DNA of 14,901 nucleotides from CALBPI01 sp039821645 (GTDB taxonomy: Bacteria > Pseudomonadota > Gammaproteobacteria > Steroidobacterales > Woeseiaceae). The number at the start of each line of letters is the position of its first letter. Within the stretch, counting starts at the first letter, position 1. This document shows positions 14,171 through 14,901 of this stretch, one piece after another. The notes below the pieces were generated by a model, which did not search any database, was not told the DNA's origin, and saw nothing but the letters and a program-made list of their open reading frames with translations. Both the position numbers and the translations under genes were made by a program. The stretch is taken from positions 1-14,901 of the forward strand of contig JBCBNU010000059.1 in assembly GCA_039821645.1 (NCBI GenBank). Reading direction: 5' to 3'.

Positions 14171-14901
14171 ATGAGATTTTTAGTTGTCTCGCTCAGTCTG
14201 CTGCTCGGCAGCACCGCGGGCTTGGCCGGTGCAGAAATATCCAATCGGGATATCCCACCGGACGCCAACTGGTATATCTACGTAGGCATGGAAGCGCTGC
14301 GTGACAGCGACGCCGGGGCAGAGGTCTTAAGCTGGATTGACGAGGACGTCACATCCGATATGGAACGCGATTTCGGCATCCGAATCACAGAGGACGCTGA
14401 TTCCGTCTTCCTCTACGGCGATGGCGATGAGAACTTCGCTTTGCGACTGCTCGCAGATTTCAGTGACGAGACGGTTTCAAAGCTGAAGGCTGAGGTCCTC
14501 AGCAATGACAACACAAGCACGAAGAAAGCCGCATGGGGCGAGTATTTCGTGATCCACGATCTCGAGGATGAGCTGGACATCGACACCAGCGAGGTCAATA
14601 TTGAGACCGATACCATTTACGTCAACTTCGACGGCGGTAAAGCAATCTACATCGCGTCCACGCTTGAGCATCTGGCCAACGAGGTGAAGGGCATTCGTGG
14701 CGGTAACAACAACATTCTCGTCCTCGACGGGCGCAAACCGTTCCTACAAATCGGCGTGAATACCGACGAATTGGATGCGGACGGTGACTTCGACTTTGAC
14801 TCTGACCTACTTCGTCAAACGAGCAAGGTAGCCCTAACCGTTGGATCGGTAGCCGTGATGCGTGTGTGGATATCAAACGCATCGCGGACCGAACCAACGG
14901 T
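14171..14901 (+). CDS. Exported, strongly acidic protein of unknown function (3' end outside window)
   Basis: The reading frame is open from ATG 14171 to the window end, 243 codons so far. GGGAG at 14159-14163 is a well-spaced ribosome-binding site. The first residues (MRFLVVSLSLLLGSTAGLAGA) form a signal peptide with likely cleavage near residue 20-22 and no lipobox cysteine, so the product should be periplasmic or secreted. The visible part holds 47 Asp/Glu against 19 Lys/Arg, with a run of alternating aspartates near residues 199-211 (in coordinates about 14765-14803). Secondary structure looks mixed, with strands such as SVFLYGD and TIYVNFD alternating with helices. I do not recognise the family, and there is no catalytic motif I can name. 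It is separated from kmo by 72 bases and may have its own promoter. Confidence 0.75.
   Translation, partial: MRFLVVSLSLLLGSTAGLAGAEISNRDIPPDANWYIYVGMEALRDSDAGAEVLSWIDEDVTSDMERDFGIRITEDADSVFLYGDGDENFALRLLADFSDETVSKLKAEVLSNDNTSTKKAAWGEYFVIHDLEDELDIDTSEVNIETDTIYVNFDGGKAIYIASTLEHLANEVKGIRGGNNNILVLDGRKPFLQIGVNTDELDADGDFDFDSDLLRQTSKVALTVGSVAVMRVWISNASRTEPT

Noticed and set aside
14765..14803. Possible EF-hand or calcium loop in the acidic exported protein
   Set aside because: The aspartates alternate as in DxDxD, but the central glycine and the closing glutamate of an EF-hand loop are missing, so it is only a general acidic cluster.

Overview
The window is ordinary-looking chromosomal DNA of a gammaproteobacterium. 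It is moderately GC-rich, almost entirely coding, and shows no mobile element, phage gene, tRNA, rRNA or CRISPR array. The clearest taxonomic pointers are two gene neighbourhoods typical of Gammaproteobacteria: dacA-dat-ybeD-lipB, and the divergent pair murU-amgK / lptD-surA-pdxA-rsmA-apaG-apaH. A kynurenine-to-quinolinate gene set follows. That combination fits a Xanthomonadales-like or related environmental lineage, but the species cannot be named from the sequence.

Layout. (1) Bases 1-1834, plus strand: the last codons of a D,D-carboxypeptidase (PBP5 type), a D-amino acid aminotransferase, the small protein YbeD and the octanoyltransferase LipB, tightly packed. (2) Bases 1806-3540, minus strand: murU and amgK, the peptidoglycan-sugar recycling pair, overlapping each other by 8 bases and overlapping the 3' end of lipB by 29 bases. 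(3) Bases about 3563-10103, plus strand: lptD, surA, pdxA, rsmA, apaG and apaH, covering outer-membrane assembly, vitamin B6 synthesis, ribosome maturation and Ap4A turnover. (4) Bases 10150-14098, plus strand: 3-hydroxyanthranilate dioxygenase, a cyclase-family putative arylformamidase, kynureninase and kynurenine 3-monooxygenase. These four genes join by overlaps or abutting codons and sit behind a good candidate sigma-70 promoter. (5) Bases 14171-14901: the start of a secreted, very acidic protein of unknown function that runs off the window.

How the genes fit together. The left half has a cell-envelope theme: D-alanine released by the carboxypeptidase is a substrate for the aminotransferase, AmgK/MurU return MurNAc to UDP-MurNAc, and LptD/SurA build the outer membrane. 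The right cassette would turn N-formylkynurenine into quinolinate, the precursor of NAD by the tryptophan route. Tryptophan 2,3-dioxygenase is not in the window. Nothing here is clearly a new system. The points most worth checking are the altered metal motif of the cyclase-family protein, the apparently leaderless promoter of the kynurenine cassette, the interlocked amgK/lptD starts, and the unknown acidic exported protein.
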